9,223 nucleotides of DNA from CAYGZA01 sp964354135 (lineage in GTDB: Bacteria; Planctomycetota; Planctomycetia; Pirellulales; Thermoguttaceae): NCBI GenBank assembly GCA_964354135.1, contig CAYGZA010000279.1, positions 1-9,223 of the forward strand, written 5' to 3'. Numbering within the stretch: the stretch's first letter is position 1; every line of letters begins with the position of its first letter. Below the pieces are notes generated by a model that saw only the letters and a list, made by a program, of their open reading frames with translations, was not told the origin of the DNA and did no database searches. A program made the translations under genes and the position numbers. Shown here in pieces: positions 6,539 to 9,223 of the stretch.

Positions 6539-6550
6539 GGAGGGCCCTCC
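6539..6550 (+). promoter_or_regulatory. Palindromic ribosome-binding site of the SNF2 gene
   Basis: AAGGAGGG (6537-6544) is a strong Shine-Dalgarno 6 nt before the GTG at 6551 and supports that start. GGAGGGCCCTCC (6539-6550) is a perfect 12-bp palindrome abutting the start codon. In mRNA it could fold as a 4-bp stem with a GGCC loop and partly hide the ribosome-binding site, or be a DNA-binding site. Confidence 0.6.
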
Positions 6551-8641
6551 GTGCCCCACGTCTCATTTCCCGCACTCGGTATCTCGGAGGCGTTTGAGCC
6601 GGGGGATCGCGTGGAGGTCGGCCTCGCCGATCGCGGGGATCTCTTGATCGTCCCCAACGCACTGTGGTTTGCCGCCCCGACGATCGAGACCATCGAGGAC
6701 GAGAGCGGGACCCCGTTCGAGATTGCGGCCGACCCGCTAGAGCGCCACGTCACGGTCCGCGGGCTGGGCGACGTGCTCCGCGGCGTGCTGGCCGAGCGGT
6801 TGTGTTCCGTTTGGCTGGAATATCGCGGGCCGGGCCACTACCGGCTGCTGGTCCAGGAGGAAACCGCCCCGCCGGAAACCGAGGAGCTGACCACCGAGCA
6901 GGGAATCTCCGTCTTCCCCGACCCCGAAGACCGTTGGTTCCTTCGCGGAGGGCCCTCTACGGCGGCAAGCCTCGCAGACTTCCAGTTGGCGCTTCGGGCG
7001 GCGAGGCTTTCCACGCACGGCGGATTCGAGCAACTCATCTGCCTGCCGCTCTTGCGGGAGATGGAACTCTTGGAGCACCAGGTGCGGACGGCCAAGACGG
7101 TCCTGCGGCGCTTCCGCGGCCGGGCGCTCTTGTGCGACGAAGTGGGCCTGGGCAAGACCATCGAGGCCGGGATCGTGCTCGCCGAGCTGGCCATGCGCGG
7201 GTTGGTTCACTCCGTGCTCGTGCTCACTCCGCCGTCCTTGATCGAGCAGTGGCAAGGCGAGATGCGCCGCAAGTTCTCGCTCGACTTCACCACCTACGAC
7301 GCCCCGGCCTTTCGCGAGGCCGGCCCCGAGGCGTGGGAGAAGTTCGACCGCGTGATCGTGTCGCTGCACACGGCCAAGCGGGAGCCGCACCGCGCACGCA
7401 TCCTCGGACGCAAGTGGGACATGGTCGTCGTGGACGAGGCGCACCACCTGCGCAACCGCAGCACCCAGGCGTGGCGGTTCGCCAGCGAGCTTCAGAAGCA
7501 GTTCATCCTCCTCCTGACTGCCACGCCCGTGCAAAACAACCTCGATGAGCTGTTCAACCTGGTGACGCTGCTGGAACCCGGGCTACTGAGCACCGCCCGG
7601 CAGTTTCAGAACCGCTTCGTGGACCGCCGCGACAAGCTGACGCCGCGCAACGTGGACGAGCTGCACGACCTGCTGGGCGAGGTGATGGTCCGCAACCGGC
7701 GGAGCACCGTGGGACTGCGGTTCACGCGGCGCTGGGCCCGCACCGAATGCCTCCCGCCGACCGCCGAGGAACGGCGGCTTTACGACGACGTGACGCGGAT
7801 GGTCCGGCAGCAGCTCCGCGGTGAAGGCGCCGGCAGACCGAACCGGATGTCGCTCTTGACGCTGCAAATGGCCCTCGGGAGCTCCAGCCGGGCGGCGGCG
7901 GGAACGCTCCGCCGGCTCTCGGAGCACGACAAGCTGGCCTCCGCCGATCGCGGCGAGCTGGCAGGGCTGGCCGACCGCGCAGCCGCCCTGGCGGAGAGCT
8001 CCAAGGCGGTGCGCCTGCTGGAATTGCTCCAGGATTTCTCGGAGAAGATGGTCATCTTCACCCAGTTCCGTGCAACCCAAGAGATGCTCTGGGAACGGCT
8101 CGAGGAGGCCGGGCACGACGTGGCCCTCTTCCACGGCGGGCTTTCCCGCATGGAGAAGGAGGCGGCGGTGCGGCGGTTCCAGGGCCCGGCCCGCTTGCTC
8201 CTGGCCACCGAGTCGGGGAGCGAAGGCCGCAACCTCCAATTCGCCCACGCCGTCTGCAACTTCGACCTCCCCTGGAACCCCATGAAGATCGAGCAGCGGA
8301 TCGGCCGCCTGAGCCGCATCGGCCAGACCCGCGACGTGTACGTCTTCAATCTCGTCGCAGCGGGCACGGTGGAGGCGGCGATCCTCCGGCTGCTGGAGGC
8401 CAAGCTGAGCATGTTCGAGCTGGTCATCGGCGAAATCGATATGATCCTGGGCAACCTCGACGAAGAGCGCGAGTTCGAAGACATCGTGCTGGAACTGTGG
8501 TTGTCGTCCACCGATGAAGATCAGTTTCACACGCGCATGGATGAATTGGGCAATCGCATGATTGCGGCGAAGCAGACTTATCTCAAGCAGCGCGACTACG
8601 ACGATCGATTGTTCGGCGAGCGCTTTGTGCCAGAGGGATAA
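6551..8641 (+). CDS. SNF2-family DNA-dependent ATPase (helicase-like), HepA/RapA- or DrmD-like
   Basis: This 696-residue protein has both RecA-like lobes of the SNF2 superfamily-2 ATPases. Visible motifs are EHQ (175-177), motif I DEVGLGKTIEAG (196-207), motif Ia LVLTPPSLIEQW (224-235), motif II DEAHH (295-299), motif III LLTATPVQNN (321-330), motif IV VIFTQF (501-506), motif V ATESGSEGRNLQ (552-563) and motif VI EQRIGRLSRIGQ (581-592). All key residues are intact. Such proteins translocate on duplex DNA and remodel protein-DNA complexes. Related bacterial proteins include RapA and the helicases of defence systems such as DISARM DrmD, but no methylase, nuclease or DUF1998 partner is visible here. 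Residues 1-165 form an N-terminal region I do not recognise. The GTG start is supported by AAGGAGGG. The last ~42 codons use more A/T-ending codons than the rest. The next gene starts 6 nt after the stop, so an operon is likely. Confidence 0.92.
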   Translation: MPHVSFPALGISEAFEPGDRVEVGLADRGDLLIVPNALWFAAPTIETIEDESGTPFEIAADPLERHVTVRGLGDVLRGVLAERLCSVWLEYRGPGHYRLLVQEETAPPETEELTTEQGISVFPDPEDRWFLRGGPSTAASLADFQLALRAARLSTHGGFEQLICLPLLREMELLEHQVRTAKTVLRRFRGRALLCDEVGLGKTIEAGIVLAELAMRGLVHSVLVLTPPSLIEQWQGEMRRKFSLDFTTYDAPAFREAGPEAWEKFDRVIVSLHTAKREPHRARILGRKWDMVVVDEAHHLRNRSTQAWRFASELQKQFILLLTATPVQNNLDELFNLVTLLEPGLLSTARQFQNRFVDRRDKLTPRNVDELHDLLGEVMVRNRRSTVGLRFTRRWARTECLPPTAEERRLYDDVTRMVRQQLRGEGAGRPNRMSLLTLQMALGSSSRAAAGTLRRLSEHDKLASADRGELAGLADRAAALAESSKAVRLLELLQDFSEKMVIFTQFRATQEMLWERLEEAGHDVALFHGGLSRMEKEAAVRRFQGPARLLLATESGSEGRNLQFAHAVCNFDLPWNPMKIEQRIGRLSRIGQTRDVYVFNLVAAGTVEAAILRLLEAKLSMFELVIGEIDMILGNLDEEREFEDIVLELWLSSTDEDQFHTRMDELGNRMIAAKQTYLKQRDYDDRLFGERFVPEG

Positions 8642-8647
8642 CCCGAC

Positions 8648-9187
8648 GTGGAAACAAGTCCGCTGGAAGAATTTTTATTGGAGTACGTCGAAGCGGCGGG
8701 GGGCGTGTGGCAGGCCGTCGAGCCGCAGGTCTATGACGCGATGCTGCCAGCGGCGGTCGAAGAAGCCATCGGCTTGACGGCGTCCGAAGGCGTGTTTCGT
8801 TTCACGCTCGATCCCGAAGCGATAGCAGATTATCCGACCGCCCAATTGATGGCCTTCGGCAACCCGCTGCTCGATCGCATCTTTGAACACGCCCAGGCGT
8901 TGGGCCAGGTGGCCCAGGTCTATTTGACCGGTTTCAACTTAGCGCCGCACGATCTACCCGCGACGGTGCGCCGCAGTTTGCAAGTCCCGCCGGGCGTTGA
9001 GGTCCGATCGGCTGTGCCCCGCATCTATCACTTTGCGTCTGCGCTGTTCTGGTTTCAAGTGACGTTTATCAGCGATGAGAAAGTCCAGGACATCTTTCCG
9101 ATCGGGATTGATCGCTATTACGGTCGCTTGACGCGCACGCTGGAAGACACCCTGCGCAGCGCGGCGTTATCTGAAACCCGATCGTAG
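8648..9187 (+). CDS. Unrecognised protein, likely partner of the SNF2 ATPase; frame may continue past its stop
   Basis: The product is 179 residues from a GTG 6 nt after the SNF2 stop, with a weak AGAGGGA upstream inside the end of that gene. It is acidic and soluble, with no signal peptide or membrane span. Visible features are an N-terminal helix (EEFLLEYVEAAGGVW), VYDAMLPAAVEEAIG (28-42), TAQLMAFGNPLLDRI (64-78), and a later aromatic stretch with IYHFASALFWFQVTF and GIDRYYGRL. No catalytic motif is evident and I do not recognise a named family. Codon use is less GC-biased than in most of the SNF2 gene: 14 of the first 50 codons end in A or T. After the TAG, the same frame stays open to the window edge and reads PYPDAPHLPLRR, which looks like protein. 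The gene may therefore be longer and interrupted by a nonsense change or sequencing error. Tight spacing suggests it works with the ATPase, perhaps in target recognition (inference). Confidence 0.72.
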   Translation: METSPLEEFLLEYVEAAGGVWQAVEPQVYDAMLPAAVEEAIGLTASEGVFRFTLDPEAIADYPTAQLMAFGNPLLDRIFEHAQALGQVAQVYLTGFNLAPHDLPATVRRSLQVPPGVEVRSAVPRIYHFASALFWFQVTFISDEKVQDIFPIGIDRYYGRLTRTLEDTLRSAALSETRS

Positions 9188-9223
9188 CCCTATCCCGATG
9201 CGCCGCACCTGCCGTTAAGGCGC

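Noticed and set aside
6551..9187. Assigning the SNF2 pair to DISARM, Zorya or BREX
   Set aside because: A SNF2 ATPase alone is not diagnostic. None of the required partners (DUF1998 protein, methylase, PLD nuclease, ZorA/B motor, PglZ) is in the window.
9199..9223. GCGCC/GGCGC arms at the right edge as a terminator after the last gene
   Set aside because: The stem has only 5 bp around a 14-nt loop, and the window ends before any U-run could be seen. The region may also be coding if the TAG is not a true end.
1..9223. CRISPR arrays, tRNA or rRNA genes, and insertion sequences
   Set aside because: I found no regularly spaced repeats, no cloverleaf with expected T-arm and anticodon features, no rRNA signature, and no transposase or terminal inverted repeats.

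Overview
The window is GC-rich and densely coded. It most resembles a planctomycete (Pirellulales/Thermoguttaceae-like) or a close relative. The reasons are a membrane-anchored Hanks-type Ser/Thr kinase with the typical 'LEQLGPYRI' opening, a long multiheme cytochrome fused to HEAT and TPR repeats, and frequent GTG starts with weak Shine-Dalgarno sequences. The assignment rests on gene style only; there is no rRNA or other phylogenetic marker apart from part of hemB.

Layout. (1) 1-799, minus: hemB (zinc-type porphobilinogen synthase), running off the left edge. (2) 897-2792, minus: a transmembrane Ser/Thr protein kinase, upstream of hemB and in the same direction. (3) 2793-3034: a divergent control region with a 12-bp tandem repeat, an inverted repeat and a good sigma70-like promoter facing right. 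(4) 3035-5398, plus: a membrane-anchored protein with eight CXXCH haem sites followed by HEAT-like and TPR-like helical repeats. (5) 5441-6087, minus: a compact vapBC toxin-antitoxin operon with a perfect Shine-Dalgarno sequence and palindromic operator candidates at its promoter. (6) About 6141-6550: a long non-coding stretch with several hairpins, a promoter candidate and a possible three-way-junction RNA just ahead of the next gene. (7) 6551-8641, plus: a complete SNF2-family helicase-like ATPase, followed 6 nt later by an unrecognised gene (8648-9187), probably its operon partner.

How the parts may relate. hemB supplies tetrapyrrole precursors and its neighbour binds many haems, but they are separated by the kinase and lie on opposite strands, so any link is only suggestive. 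The kinase and the cytochrome share one control region. Both look membrane-anchored, with a cytoplasmic catalytic domain in the kinase and an outside-facing haem domain in the cytochrome. The vapBC operon and the SNF2 pair look like an accessory segment. The SNF2/unknown-gene pair is the best candidate for something undescribed: its leader looks structured, codon use changes near the end of the SNF2 gene, and the reading frame of the partner appears to continue past its TAG stop to the window edge.
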